In this document: piece by piece, positions 55,247 through 64,000 of the stretch
Numbering within the stretch: position 1 is the stretch's first letter
How the letters are laid out: the number at the start of each line of letters is the position of its first letter
Assembly: GCF_900096965.1 (NCBI RefSeq)
Contig: NZ_FMYM01000001.1
Location: 186,001 to 250,000, forward strand
DNA from: Shouchella lonarensis
GTDB taxonomy: Bacteria; Bacillota; Bacilli; Bacillales; Bacillaceae_D
Reading direction: 5' to 3'
Length of the DNA: 64,000 bases
Translations under genes and position numbers: made by a program
Notes under the pieces: model-generated
What the model saw: the letters and a program-made list of their open reading frames with translations, nothing else
The model's database searches: none
What the model was told of the DNA's origin: nothing

Positions 55247-56029
55247 ATGACCCCTTTATATGATCAAATTGGCACAACGTATGATGTGACAAGGAAAGCA
55301 GATCCTGAAATTGTTAGACGTTTGCGACATCATTTGAATGTTGCAGATGGGAATCGTGTGCTTGATATTGCGTGTGGGACAGGAAACTATACCGTCGCCT
55401 TAGCAGGTACAGGTTTATAAATGACAGGTTATGATATCTCAACTGTTATGATTGAGAACGCACGGGAAAAATTTAAGCAAGTCGACTGGCACGAAGGGGA
55501 TGTTCATCAACTACCGTATGAAAGTGGTGTGTTCCAAGGGGCTGTCTGTACATTATCTATTCACCATTTTGAACAGTTAGCAGGCGCGTTTCGTGAAGTT
55601 TACAGAACGTTAGATCGCGGGCGGTTCGTTATTTTCACGTCTTCTCCAGAGCAAATGAAGCATTATTGGTTAAATGAATACTTCCCGGATGCACTAGAGA
55701 AGTCAATCACACAAATGCCGAGCATTGAAACGGTAAATGAAGCGCTCAAACAAGCGGGGTTTACATTGATTGGCGTTGAGTCATTCTTACTTGATCCACA
55801 TATTCAAGACTTATTTTTATATAGTGGCAAGTTTGCGCCAGAACTGTACTTAGATGAGCGGATTCGCTCCGGAATGTCGACATTCGCTCATTTAGCATCG
55901 GTTGAAGAAGTGAGAGCGGGTTGTGCTAAATTGAAATTAGACATAGAAACAAATAAAATTAAAGACGTTTTGGAGCGTTATCACAGTCGATTTGGTGATT
56001 ATATGTATGTTGTGGCGGAGAAGAAGTAG
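55247..56029 (+). pseudogene. Class I SAM methyltransferase gene with in-frame TAA
   Basis: A good start (ATG 55247 after GATGAGGAGGG) leads through VLDIACGTGNYTVAL, the SAM-binding motif I, then a TAA at 55418-55420 in LAGTGL-stop-MTGYD. The same frame continues unbroken to 56029 with motif-bearing methyltransferase sequence (YDISTVMIENAREKF, GAVCTLSIHHFEQL). A single C-to-T change (CAA to TAA) would explain it. The remaining frame from ATG 55421 lacks motif I and probably cannot bind SAM. UbiE-like small-molecule methyltransferase originally. Confidence 0.85.
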
Positions 56030-56046
56030 AAGAAAGGAGGACAAAT

Positions 56047-56077
56047 AAAAAAGGCGCCCGGAGGTGCCTCTTTTTAG
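56047..56077. terminator. Bidirectional terminator
   Basis: AAAAAAGGCGCC-CGGA-GGTGCCTCTTTTT between the methyltransferase remnant and yqhL. Confidence 0.85.
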
Positions 56078-56085
56078 GTTACTCG

Positions 56086-56469
56086 TTACTTCTTCTTTAC
56101 TTTCCCGGTCCACGTGCGGAATCCGCCTTTTAAATGGTTGAGATCTGTTGCGCCCCGCTTCTTTTTAATTATTTTAGCGGCTTGACGACTGCGCATGCCT
56201 GATTGGCAATACAGATACACGGTTTGATCTGCACGAACTTCGTTTACGCGTTGCCGTAATTGCGACATCGGGATATTGCGCGCACCTAAAATGTGTCCAC
56301 CCTCATACTCCCGAGGTTCGCGCACATCAATTAGTTGTGCTTTACGGTAACCTTGGATAAATTCCTCTTGTGACAATACTTTTAAATACTTTGGGGTGTA
56401 AAGTCGGCGTATAATAAATACAGCAAGCAAAACAGCAAGTACGATGATTAAAATGATTTGAATGTCCAT
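56086..56469 (-). CDS. yqhL: Membrane-anchored rhodanese-like protein YqhL
   Basis: 127 aa. N-terminal membrane helix IILIIVLAVLLAVFIIRRL, then a rhodanese domain with LIDVREPREYEGGHI and the active-site Cys loop YLYCQSGMRSRQAA. May carry persulfide sulfur; being beside lipM recalls B. subtilis yqhL-yqhM. Confidence 0.92.
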   Translation of the reverse strand: MDIQIILIIVLAVLLAVFIIRRLYTPKYLKVLSQEEFIQGYRKAQLIDVREPREYEGGHILGARNIPMSQLRQRVNEVRADQTVYLYCQSGMRSRQAAKIIKKKRGATDLNHLKGGFRTWTGKVKKK

Positions 56470-56821
56470 GAGACCTTTTAACGCTCCTTTTACAATATCA
56501 GCTATCGTTCATTATAGCGTTGTTATGAGGATTTTTCAATGAGTATGACCGTTCATTTATTGCTAGGGAGATAAAAATATACAGGTAATGTGGTTTGCAA
56601 AGGTGGGTCGGTCTTCCCTGTAGAGGGGAGGTGTCGCGAATGACAGAATGGCGGTCATGCTGATGTGGTTCGCATCAGACGGTATTTTGAATTTCATGTT
56701 TTATTACATTTTAATATACGTGTTGGTGTCCGCATAAGTCAAGGGGAGGTCTGAATCTGTATATGTAGATCTTTGGTGTATTGTTTGCTACACTGAGGAG
56801 GATGAAAATAGGAAAGAAGCG
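56470..56821. promoter_or_regulatory. 352-base leader region of lipM with short ORF and hairpins
   Basis: CTTCCCT-GTAG-AGGGGAG (56613-56630) can hide a GGGGAGGTG ribosome site that precedes a seven-codon ORF at 56640-56663 (product MTEWRSC). Its stop overlaps a second hairpin, CTGATG-TGGTTCG-CATCAG (56660-56678). This is arranged like a translated leader; no terminator T run follows. No larger gene is present. Confidence 0.4.
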
Positions 56822-57661
56822 ATGAATATGACTGAAACATGGCGCTTTATTGCGTTTGAAAAACATGATCCAGCTTACAATATGGCACTGGATGAAGCGT
56901 TACTTAACTGGCATAGTGAAGGGAAAATCCCACCGACAATCCGTTTTTACGGCTGGAATCCCCCGACGTTATCAATTGGTTACTTCCAACAATTGGAGAA
57001 GGAAATTGATATGGAGGCGGTGAGGCGCCATCAGCTAGGTTTTGTTCGTCGTCCGACCGGGGGACGAGGTGTGTTACATGAGCATGAATTAACGTATAGT
57101 GTCATTGTATCTGAGGCCCACCCTGATATGCCGCAAACGGTGACCGAAGCATACCGGGTCATTTCAGAAGGGTTATTGGAAGGGTTTAAAAAACTTGGAT
57201 TAGACGCGTATTTTGCTGTACCGAAAACGGCAGATGAGACAGCGGCGTTAAAAAATCCACGCTCGTCTGTATGCTTTGATGCACCGTCGTGGTATGAGCT
57301 GGTTGTTGAAGGACGGAAAGTGGCTGGGAGCGCGCAAACAAGACAAAAAGGTGTCATTTTGCAGCACGGATCTATCTTACTTGATATTGAGGAAGATAAA
57401 TTATTTGATTTGTTCCGTTATCCAAGCGAGCGGGTACGTGAACGGTTGCAAAAGCAATTTGCAAAGAAGGCGGTTGCGATTAACGCGTTGCGCGAAACGC
57501 CTGTGACATTGGAAGAAGCAAGTAAGGCGTTTCACTATGGGTTTGAAAAAGGGCTCGGCATCAAGCTTGCGCCTTACACATTAACAAGAGAAGAAGATGC
57601 ATATGTTGCGCAGTTAGCGAAAACGCGCTACGCAACCGCAGAATGGAATGAACGGCGATAA
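56822..57661 (+). CDS. lipM: Octanoyltransferase LipM
   Basis: 279 aa. Transfers octanoate from ACP to GcvH to start lipoate assembly. Motifs: [32 protein letters not shown] (lipoate/octanoyl loop) and the catalytic Cys in [16 protein letters not shown]. Directly relevant to the glycine cleavage operon 5 kb upstream. Corresponds to B. subtilis yqhM. ATG 56828 is a possible alternative start. Confidence 0.94.
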   Translation: MNMTETWRFIAFEKHDPAYNMALDEALLNWHSEGKIPPTIRFYGWNPPTLSIGYFQQLEKEIDMEAVRRHQLGFVRRPTGGRGVLHEHELTYSVIVSEAHPDMPQTVTEAYRVISEGLLEGFKKLGLDAYFAVPKTADETAALKNPRSSVCFDAPSWYELVVEGRKVAGSAQTRQKGVILQHGSILLDIEEDKLFDLFRYPSERVRERLQKQFAKKAVAINALRETPVTLEEASKAFHYGFEKGLGIKLAPYTLTREEDAYVAQLAKTRYATAEWNERR

Positions 57662-57703
57662 ACGCGCGATTGTGACAGACAATTTTAAAAAGGGGTGAGA
57701 GGC

Positions 57704-60031
57704 TTGCAAGAGCAATTGGATTGGGAGCGACAGCGGGCCGCTTATATTCACGCATTTATTCGCACGAAGCAGGCGCTATTAAAAAGTAAAGTAGAAGGTG
57801 TCCACGCGGATGAACGTGAACTGAAAGAAACGTTTTGGAACGATGTGACGGTCAACTTTTCCACTGCGGATGATACAGCAGAAACCATTTCAAGCATTAA
57901 ACAGCAAGCCGAGCTTTTAAATGAACGGGAGCGAAGCGCGGCGCTGATTAAAAAGCAGATGAAGACGTTGCGCCGGTTGGCAGAGTCGCCCTATTTTGGC
58001 CGGATTGATGTAAAAGAAGATGGACAGTCAGAGATAGAGGCCGTCTACATCGGTATTGCGTCGCTTATGGACGAGCAAGAATTCGATTTTTTAATTTATG
58101 ACTGGCGCGCGCCGATTTGTAGCCTCTACTATGATTCAGAACCGGGTCAAGTTTCATATACGGCACCAGCAGGAGAGGTTCACGGAGAATTATTACAAAA
58201 GCGTCAGTATCTTTTTCATCGCGGAGAACTTGAAGCGATGTTTGATACGACGATTGCTATTGGTGATGATCGGTTACGGGCAGCGCTTGCTGCTGGCGCA
58301 TCGACACAAATGAAAACAATCATTTCCACGATCCAAAAAGAGCAAAATGAGGCAATTCGTGATGAGAAGAGTGCTGCATTAATTGTGCAAGGTGTTGCGG
58401 GTAGTGGCAAAACGTCAGTGGCGATGCAACGTGCTGCTTATTTATTGTACCGGCAGCGGAAACACTTGGATGCGAGCCAGCTCATCTTGTTTTCGCCGAA
58501 TCGGTTATTCTCAAGTTATGTGTCAACCGTGTTGCCAGAGCTTGGTGAAGAAAATATGACGCAAAAGACATTTGGCTCGTATGTGTATGAACGTCTCGGA
58601 AAGGTATATGATGTCGAGGATGGCTTCTCGCAGTTAGAGTATGCGCTTGGCGCCCAACATGACAAAGCATATGCGATGCGGATGATGAGCATGCGGTATA
58701 AGGCAAGTGCGCGCTATAAACAAAGAATGGATGACTATATTGCTTTATTACATGTGAGCGGCCTACCGTTTTGTGATCTCCTTTTTCGTAAGGAAGTGCT
58801 CATTTCAAAAGAGGAGATGAAACATTTCTTTGACCAGTTAAATAAGAAAATCCCATTGACAAACCGTGTGCATTTGCTGGCAGAGTGGTTACTAAAGCTA
58901 ATTATCCAAAAGGAGAAGCGGGAACATCTTAATGATTGGGTAGAAGCTGAAAGAGAACTGTTGGATGAAGAAACGTTATTTTATATGCATCGCGAGTTGC
59001 AAAAACAGTATTCGAATGAAGATGTGTTTAACGAGAATGAAGCTGTTGACCATGTGGCAGCACGTCATTTAGTGAAAAAAGCTTTTCAACCACTCAGAAA
59101 CTGGGTAAAGTCATTTCAATTTATTCATATGCCGTTGTTGTATAGCCATTTTCTGCGTTCTGATGTGCATCGAGATATAACGGATTTTGCGATGATTGCC
59201 GATTGGACAGAAAGTGAGTTAGCAGAAAAACGCATCCCGTTTGAGGATACGACGCCGTTTTTGTACTTGCAAGATGCGGTGCAAGGATTCCGAGTTGACC
59301 GGACAGTGAAACATGTGTTTATAGATGAGGCACAAGACTACGCTAGTTTTCAATTTGCTTATTTGCGGATGATGTATCCGAAAGCGAACTTTACAATTGT
59401 TGGGGATAGTAGCCAAGCATTATTTCCGCATGTAGAGGTCGGAGAAGGTTTTCAAGCACTTTCGTCTTGGGCAGGCTCCAAGCAGTTGTCGTTCCATAAA
59501 AGTTATCGAGCGACAAAGCCGCTCATGTCTTTTGCACGAGAATTGTTGCCACATCCGGAAGTAATTGAGCCATTTGAGCGAGTGGGAGAAACACCATTGC
59601 TTATTGTTGCCTCAAATAGTGATGCACATATGAAGGCAGTGCGCACACAAATTGAAGCATTCAGTACACAAGGGATAAAAACGGTTGCTGTTGTAACAAA
59701 GACAGTGGCTGAGGCTGTACGAGCTCACGCACAGCTTAGTGAGTGGCACGACATTCAACTTGTTGCAAGAGATGACCAAACGTATCAAAATGGGGCGGTC
59801 GTCTTACCTGTCTACTTAGCAAAAGGGCTGGAGTTTGATGCGGTGCTCGTCTTTGATGCTTCAAAAGAAATGTATGTCAGTGAGTATGAGCGTTATCATT
59901 TATACACGGCGTGTACGAGGGCAATGAACCAATTGTTTATATTTGCAACTGTTGCACCGTGCCACTGGATAGCAAAAGTACCGTCTCATTTATACCGACG
60001 AAAAGAAGCAACAACGCCTCCTCTCGATTAA
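57704..60031 (+). CDS. helD: HelD-like RNA polymerase-associated helicase
   Basis: 775 aa from TTG 57704 (AAGGGGTGAGAGG upstream), close to the 774 residues of B. subtilis HelD. SF1 ATPase that binds RNA polymerase and removes it from DNA. N-terminal coiled-coil arm (WERQRAAYIHAFIRTKQAL), DFLIYDWRAPICSLYYD, Walker A VQGVAGSGKTSVAMQRAAYLL, FIDEAQDY, VVGDSSQALF-type and LAKGLEFDAVLVFD. Not next to lipM in B. subtilis. The stop overlaps the convergent dat stop. Confidence 0.9.
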   Translation: MQEQLDWERQRAAYIHAFIRTKQALLKSKVEGVHADERELKETFWNDVTVNFSTADDTAETISSIKQQAELLNERERSAALIKKQMKTLRRLAESPYFGRIDVKEDGQSEIEAVYIGIASLMDEQEFDFLIYDWRAPICSLYYDSEPGQVSYTAPAGEVHGELLQKRQYLFHRGELEAMFDTTIAIGDDRLRAALAAGASTQMKTIISTIQKEQNEAIRDEKSAALIVQGVAGSGKTSVAMQRAAYLLYRQRKHLDASQLILFSPNRLFSSYVSTVLPELGEENMTQKTFGSYVYERLGKVYDVEDGFSQLEYALGAQHDKAYAMRMMSMRYKASARYKQRMDDYIALLHVSGLPFCDLLFRKEVLISKEEMKHFFDQLNKKIPLTNRVHLLAEWLLKLIIQKEKREHLNDWVEAERELLDEETLFYMHRELQKQYSNEDVFNENEAVDHVAARHLVKKAFQPLRNWVKSFQFIHMPLLYSHFLRSDVHRDITDFAMIADWTESELAEKRIPFEDTTPFLYLQDAVQGFRVDRTVKHVFIDEAQDYASFQFAYLRMMYPKANFTIVGDSSQALFPHVEVGEGFQALSSWAGSKQLSFHKSYRATKPLMSFARELLPHPEVIEPFERVGETPLLIVASNSDAHMKAVRTQIEAFSTQGIKTVAVVTKTVAEAVRAHAQLSEWHDIQLVARDDQTYQNGAVVLPVYLAKGLEFDAVLVFDASKEMYVSEYERYHLYTACTRAMNQLFIFATVAPCHWIAKVPSHLYRRKEATTPPLD

Positions 60032-60042
60032 GAGGAGGTGTT
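60014..60042. terminator. Hairpin over the convergent helD/dat stops
   Basis: AACGCCTCCTCT / AGAGGAGGTGTT, 12 pairs including one G-U, with CGATTA loop. Confidence 0.65.
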
Positions 60043-60885
60043 TGTCGTGGTGATACCGATACGTGCGGTAAAGGCTTCTTGAATGCGCTTGGTTATTGGA
60101 CCGATTGGCAGTGTGACTTGGACGTCGCCAGTAAAAGAGTGAATCGGCATAATTTCAATGGTTGTACCGGTAAGGAACGCTTCATCCGCATGCGCAAGAA
60201 CTTCTTTTGGGAAGGGCTCTTGAACAACATTGATATGGCGCTCTTCTGCGATGTCAATGACTTCCTGTCTGGTGATGCCATCTAGAATAAAATTGTTTGC
60301 TGGATGTGTATATAATGTCCCGTTATTGACAAGAAAAATATTTGTTGAGGCACCTTCTGTGATCATACCATCGCGGTGAAAAATAGCCTCCGTACATTGA
60401 TGATCAGCAGCTTGTCGTTTCGCCATTACGTTACCAAGCAAGTTGAGACTTTTAATATCACAGCGTAACCAGCGAATATCTTCGGTGACATAAGCGGCAA
60501 TCCCGCTCGTATGTGCTTGACGATGGTCTTTTTGTGGAAGGAGGTATGCGCTTAAGATGGGTGTTTCAGTACGTGAATAAAGATGGTCTCTCGTTGAAGT
60601 TCCCCGGGTTACTTGCACATAGACATTGCCGTTGTCAGCGTGATCTTTTTGGATGAGTTGATAGAGTAAATGGGTAAGTTCTGCCGATGTATAAGGCAGT
60701 GTCATATCAAGCTTTTCCGCACTTTTATTGAGGCGCTCAAGGTGCTTCTGTAAAGCGAAAAACTGACCATCATATAACCGAACCATCTCATAAATACCAT
60801 CGCCAAATTGATAGCCACGGTCAAAAAGGGATGCTTGGGCAGTGGCTTCTTTCATGATTTGCCCCTGCCATAGAATGTAAGCCAT
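60028..60885 (-). CDS. dat: D-amino acid aminotransferase
   Basis: 285 aa from ATG 60885 (GAGGAG ten bases upstream; ATG 60891 also possible). PLP fold-type IV enzyme making D-Glu/D-Ala precursors for peptidoglycan. Lys in RCDIKSLNLLGNVMAK, QASLFDRGYQFGDGIYEMVR near the start and ITEGASTNIFLV for phosphate binding are typical of Dat. Not part of the yqh order in B. subtilis; probably inserted with helD. Confidence 0.9.
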   Translation of the reverse strand: MAYILWQGQIMKEATAQASLFDRGYQFGDGIYEMVRLYDGQFFALQKHLERLNKSAEKLDMTLPYTSAELTHLLYQLIQKDHADNGNVYVQVTRGTSTRDHLYSRTETPILSAYLLPQKDHRQAHTSGIAAYVTEDIRWLRCDIKSLNLLGNVMAKRQAADHQCTEAIFHRDGMITEGASTNIFLVNNGTLYTHPANNFILDGITRQEVIDIAEERHINVVQEPFPKEVLAHADEAFLTGTTIEIMPIHSFTGDVQVTLPIGPITKRIQEAFTARIGITTTNTSS

Positions 60886-61071
60886 ATTCATCTCACTCCT
60901 CTTTGCCCTTATTTTGCACAGGGTCTGTTCACTAACTTCTATTTTCACGAAAGAAATAGGCATTTGTCAATACTTAATGTGACCTTTCATTTTTATGATG
61001 ATCGGGACGGAAAAAGAAGCAACATTGTTGAGGTATATCACTCGGCAGTGTCATTTTTTGTTATACGATTG

Positions 61072-61100
61072 TTGCACCTGTGAGTGGGCATGGATAAAAT
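61072..61100 (+). promoter_or_regulatory. Promoter of mntR
   Basis: TTGCAC (61072-61077), 17-base spacer, TAAAAT (61095-61100), 54 bases before the ATG. No MntR box recognised. Confidence 0.6.
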
Positions 61101-61154
61101 TTTATAGTAAGATGAGGTTGTAACATTGATTTGTGTTTGTAATGGGAGGTTATT

Positions 61155-61595
61155 ATGCCAACACCAAGTATGGAAGATTATTTAGAGCGTATTTATGTGT
61201 TGATAGATGAAAAAGGCTATGCGCGTGTCTCTGATATTGCTGAGGCATTGGCGGTGCATCCATCGTCTGTAACGAAGATGGTTCAAAAGCTTGATAAAAG
61301 TAAGTATCTTGTATACGAGCGTTACCGGGGACTTGTATTGACTGCGAAAGGAAACAAGATCGGGAAAAGGCTTGTATATCGTCATGAGTTATTAGAGACG
61401 TTTCTTACGATGATTGGCGTTGACGAAGCGCATATTTACCGGGATGTGGAAGGAATTGAGCATCATTTAAGTTGGGATGCGATTGATCGGATTGGTGATG
61501 TGGTTCAATATTTTCAAGAAGATGAGGAGCGTATTCAGGCATTAGGCGCTGTGCAAAAAAGAAATGAAGAGACGGTCGCTGATGAAGAGGAGTAA
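61155..61595 (+). CDS. mntR: Manganese-responsive regulator MntR
   Basis: 146 aa (B. subtilis 142). DtxR/MntR family repressor of Mn uptake. N-terminal [20 protein letters not shown] with metal-ligand Asp8 and the w[28 protein letters not shown]; later ligands in [16 protein letters not shown] (His77-type) and [14 protein letters not shown] (Glu/His). No Mn transporter gene is in the window. Confidence 0.95.
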   Translation: MPTPSMEDYLERIYVLIDEKGYARVSDIAEALAVHPSSVTKMVQKLDKSKYLVYERYRGLVLTAKGNKIGKRLVYRHELLETFLTMIGVDEAHIYRDVEGIEHHLSWDAIDRIGDVVQYFQEDEERIQALGAVQKRNEETVADEEE

Positions 61596-61645
61596 GTGAT
61601 TTTTTTTTCTCGTATGCATATGATGAGCGTAGGAGGTGGAACGCC

Positions 61646-62542
61646 ATGGATGTGGATGCGGTTTTTGCAGGAGGCGGTGTGAGAGCGTTTGCTTTCATCG
61701 GTGCGCTTGAAGTGACAGAACAAAAGGGATTGAAGTTTCATCGTATTGCTGGGACAAGCGCTGGCGCAATTGTAGCAGCGCTTGTCATGGCCGGCTATCG
61801 AAGTGACGAGCTACTGGAAACATTATCAACGTTAGATGTTAAGACGTTACAAGACGAGCGTTTCCCATACTTGCCTTTTCCATTTGTAAAGTGGCTTAAT
61901 TTATACTTTCGGCTCGGTTTGTATAAAGGGGATCGTCTAGAGCAATGGTTGCAAGATTGTTTAGAGAAAAAAGGGGTTCGGTCTTTTGAAGATTTGCCTC
62001 AAGGCGCACTTAAAATTGTTGTGTCAGACGTGACGCGTGGACGGATTGTTGTTTTACCTGATGATCTAAAAGATTATGGCATTATCCCTGAAAAATATAG
62101 CGTTGCCCGTGCAGTGCGAATGAGCTGCAGCATTCCTTATTTTTTCGAACCCGTGAAGTTGCATCATAAAACAGTTGATCGCGGTGTGTCATATATTGTT
62201 GATGGTGGCTTGTTAAGCAATTTCCCAATGTGGATCTTTCATGATAGAAAAAAAACCCCTCGTCGTCCTGTAGTTGGTTTCCAATTGTCCCCACAGTTAG
62301 AAGAGGAACCGCCTCATCAAATTTATAATGCATTTGATATGTATAAGGCGGTGTTTGACACAATGATGAGTGCGCATGATAAGCGTTACATTAGCAAGGA
62401 GCACGCGAAAAATATTGTATTCATTCCCGTGGATACGGTAAAAGTGACTGACTTTTCAGTTACAGATGTGGAGAAAGAGGCCATGATTGCAGTGGGGCAC
62501 GAAAAAACAGCAGCATTTCTAGAAAATTGGCCTTCTTCTTAA
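61646..62542 (+). CDS. yqhO: Patatin-like phospholipase YqhO
   Basis: 298 aa, ATG with GTAGGAGGTGG. Ser-Asp dyad acyl hydrolase: oxyanion FAGGGVRAFAFIGAL, nucleophile GTSAGAIVAAL and Asp in YIVDGGLLSNFPMWIF. Cytoplasmic. Follows mntR as in B. subtilis. Confidence 0.93.
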   Translation: MDVDAVFAGGGVRAFAFIGALEVTEQKGLKFHRIAGTSAGAIVAALVMAGYRSDELLETLSTLDVKTLQDERFPYLPFPFVKWLNLYFRLGLYKGDRLEQWLQDCLEKKGVRSFEDLPQGALKIVVSDVTRGRIVVLPDDLKDYGIIPEKYSVARAVRMSCSIPYFFEPVKLHHKTVDRGVSYIVDGGLLSNFPMWIFHDRKKTPRRPVVGFQLSPQLEEEPPHQIYNAFDMYKAVFDTMMSAHDKRYISKEHAKNIVFIPVDTVKVTDFSVTDVEKEAMIAVGHEKTAAFLENWPSS

Positions 62543-62563
62543 TGATGACGATAAAAATGGTGA

Positions 62564-62950
62564 TTAAGCTTTCCACTTTCGTGTCTTATTGCTTTTCTTT
62601 CCTTCTATAACTGTGAGGTGAGGCTGGTCACGACGTGCAAGCTTAGACTTACGTGCAAGTTGACGTTTATTTTGTTGTTTATTCGGTTTCACGGTACTTG
62701 TGCGTTGTGCTTTTTTAATTTGTGCACGTGTGGGACCTGACTGCCTTTTTGGAAACAAAGATGTTTTCTGTTGTTGTGAGACGATGAGGCGATACACGAT
62801 GTACATGACAGCACAAATACCAGCGATAAAGATGGTGTGTTGAACGAACCCGAGAATATTCGTGGCGATGCCAATCACGGCAAGAATGAGGATGGTCATG
62901 AGAATAAAGCGCATCGTACGTGTCATGAGGGCACTGCTACTAATGATCAT
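62564..62950 (-). CDS. yqhP: YqhP-like membrane protein
   Basis: 128 aa from ATG 62950 (GGAGGTGA upstream; a GTG at 62965 overlaps that site, and ATG 62926 is a third option). Two membrane helices (ILMTILILAVIGIATNIL; TIFIAGICAVMYIVYRLIV) and a very basic tail rich in Lys/Arg/Gln (NKQQNKRQLARKSKLARRD). Named by its position after yqhO and topology. A perfect palindrome covers the start codon. Confidence 0.75.
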   Translation of the reverse strand: MIISSSALMTRTMRFILMTILILAVIGIATNILGFVQHTIFIAGICAVMYIVYRLIVSQQQKTSLFPKRQSGPTRAQIKKAQRTSTVKPNKQQNKRQLARKSKLARRDQPHLTVIEGKKSNKTRKWKA

Positions 62951-62959
62951 TAGTAGCAG
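62934..62959. repeat. 26-bp perfect palindrome at the yqhP start
   Basis: Each half reads CTGCTACTAATGA; the yqhP ATG (62950-62948) lies inside, directly after the ribosome site. Confidence 0.85.
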
Positions 62960-63200
62960 ATTCACCTCCCTTCTGTATGCATGGTCTGTTTATGCGAGCG
63001 TATAGAGCTGTCAGCATTTATTTATACAAAGTATACGCTTAGTTGGCCATTGTTTCAACAAGTGTCACCGTAATTGGAAAATAGGTTCAGATATATCTTT
63101 TTCTACAAACATAATAAAAAATCCTTTCTCTAATAAGAAGAATGATAAGTGGTTGGTTTTTTTATGTATGGGCATACTTCAGTGTAGGAGGTGTGGACCA

Positions 63201-63704
63201 ATGGGTAAAAAGAAATATACAGATCACGAAATGAAGCAACAAAAACAAATGAGTTTTGCCGCAAAGACGGTTTGGATTGGTTTTATAGGTGGGCTTTTAT
63301 GGTCCTCACTAGGGTATTTTTCTCACTATTTCAATTTCATGCAGATTGGACCTGCGTTCATTTTGCAGCCATGGGCGCTAGGAGAATGGAAAAATGGGCA
63401 CCTAGGTCAAGTTGTAGGGATTTTTACCATTTCAATTGGCTCAATTGGTGTAGCTTTTTTGTACAAATGGACGTTACAAAAAATTAGTCGTGTCTGGCCT
63501 GGTTTGTTATTAGGGGCATTTATTTGGGTACTCATCTTCTATTTGTTAAATCCTTTTGTCCCACAGTGGAAACCAGTCCAGTCATATACACTCACGACAT
63601 TAATTACGTCACTTTGTTTATGTTTAGTGTATGGCTTATTTATTGGTTATTCTATTGCCTATGAGTATGCTGAGCAAAAAGCAGGACAAAAAGATTTCGG
63701 CTAA
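63201..63704 (+). CDS. yqhR: YqhR-like membrane protein
   Basis: 167 aa from ATG 63201 (TAGGAGGTG upstream). Basic N-terminus, then four membrane helices (VWIGFIGGLLWSSLGYFSHY; GQVVGIFTISIGSIGVAFLY; WPGLLLGAFIWVLIFYLL; LITSLCLCLVYGLFIGYSIA). Matches the YqhR family; YqhQ and AroQ genes that flank it in B. subtilis are missing here. Confidence 0.85.
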   Translation: MGKKKYTDHEMKQQKQMSFAAKTVWIGFIGGLLWSSLGYFSHYFNFMQIGPAFILQPWALGEWKNGHLGQVVGIFTISIGSIGVAFLYKWTLQKISRVWPGLLLGAFIWVLIFYLLNPFVPQWKPVQSYTLTTLITSLCLCLVYGLFIGYSIAYEYAEQKAGQKDFG

Positions 63705-63772
63705 ACCCTTTTCAGCGCGCCTGAAATTGTGCTACAATTCTTTTATCCACGCAAGGAAAAGAGGGGTTGCAC

Positions 63773-64000
63773 ATGGGTGCCATTGTCGAGATACAACGTG
63801 ATTTAGCTGCACACAATATTGATGGTTTATTAATTGAAACTGGGATTAATCTTCGCTATGTAAGTGGTTTTACAGGAACATCTGGTGCCCTCTTACTTAC
63901 GAAAACAGCTGCGTTTTTTGTAACTGATTTTCGTTATACAGAACAAGCAAAGGCAGAAGTGAGTGGCTGTGAGTTTGTTTGGCAAAAGGGCGCACTCGCA
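63773..64000 (+). CDS. yqhT: YqhT-like Xaa-Pro peptidase, 3' end outside window
   Basis: ATG 63773 after AAAAGAGGGG. The 76 visible residues form the start of a creatinase N-terminal domain of M24B aminopeptidases: NIDGLLIETGINLRYVSGFT, GTSGALLLTKTAAFFVTDFR and YTEQAKAEV. The catalytic metal domain lies beyond the window. Matches the order yqhR-(yqhS)-yqhT. Confidence 0.88.
   Translation, partial: MGAIVEIQRDLAAHNIDGLLIETGINLRYVSGFTGTSGALLLTKTAAFFVTDFRYTEQAKAEVSGCEFVWQKGALA

Noticed and set aside
55421-56029. Independent 202-aa methyltransferase gene
   Set aside because: The frame continues upstream through a single TAA into the SAM-binding motif, so it is the 3' part of a broken gene.

Overview
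The window reads as chromosome of a spore-forming, competence-gene-bearing Bacillaceae. Evidence: Spx, MecA, YjbH and CoiA orthologues, a CgeB-like spore glycosyltransferase, YjcA, a com G pseudopilus locus, a tandem glycine riboswitch, FapR-type lipid control, and gene order that follows Bacillus subtilis. Two blocks that lie far apart in B. subtilis are joined here: a yja/yjb/yjc-like block (about 2.3-41.4 kb) and a yqg/yqh-like block (about 41.5-64 kb). The combination suggests a lineage outside the B. subtilis group, perhaps an alkaliphile-type Bacillaceae; that is inference.

Layout. 1-2.2 kb: 3' part of a SNF2 helicase gene plus a coupled 54-codon ORF. 2.3-8.2 kb: yjaU/yjaV-like genes, release factor 3, and fabH-fabF behind a FapR-like operator. 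8.3-23 kb: metabolic and envelope genes (CoA-transferase, lipoprotein hydrolase, cca, cell-wall hydrolase, CAP-domain secreted protein, coaA, yjbA, TlpA-like thioredoxin, HD hydrolase, hemolysin III-like protein, UbiD decarboxylase, DUF4015 protein), with several unlisted microproteins between them. 22.9-32.4 kb: the yjbC-spx-mecA-coiA / yjbI-spxH / yjbK-yjbL-yjbM-nadK-rluA-type / fabI cluster, which joins redox and stress proteolysis to (p)ppGpp and NADP synthesis.

32.4-39 kb: the place where B. subtilis carries its spore-crust genes (cotO-cotZYXWV). Here there is a different set: a 110-aa spore-type protein, a coiled-coil protein, a UDP-HexNAc dehydrogenase, a Cys/Lys-rich microprotein, a Cys-rich coat-like protein, a coiled-coil/beta protein coupled to a CgeB glycosyltransferase, and a GT4-like glycosyltransferase. 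Three sigma-K-like promoters sit in one intergenic region. This looks like an alternative glycosylated spore-surface module. It is followed by yjcA and the helicase yjcD.

41.5-47 kb: the comG operon is physically split. comGA-comGB are separated from comGC-comGG by seven tRNA genes (Ala, Ser, fMet, Gln, Gly, Gly, Ile) and an inverted yidD. 47-56 kb: yqgY/yqgX-like genes, yqhG-yqhH, and the glycine riboswitch controlling gcvT-gcvPA-gcvPB, then a methyltransferase gene broken by one in-frame TAA. 56-64 kb: yqhL, lipM (with a possible leader ORF), helD, D-amino acid aminotransferase, mntR, yqhO, yqhP, yqhR and the 5' end of a yqhT-like peptidase gene. The glycine cleavage genes and lipM fit together, because GcvH needs lipoate.

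No CRISPR array, prophage, insertion sequence or rRNA gene was seen. The best candidates for something undescribed are the split comG locus, the alternative spore-surface island and several small RNA or microprotein elements.
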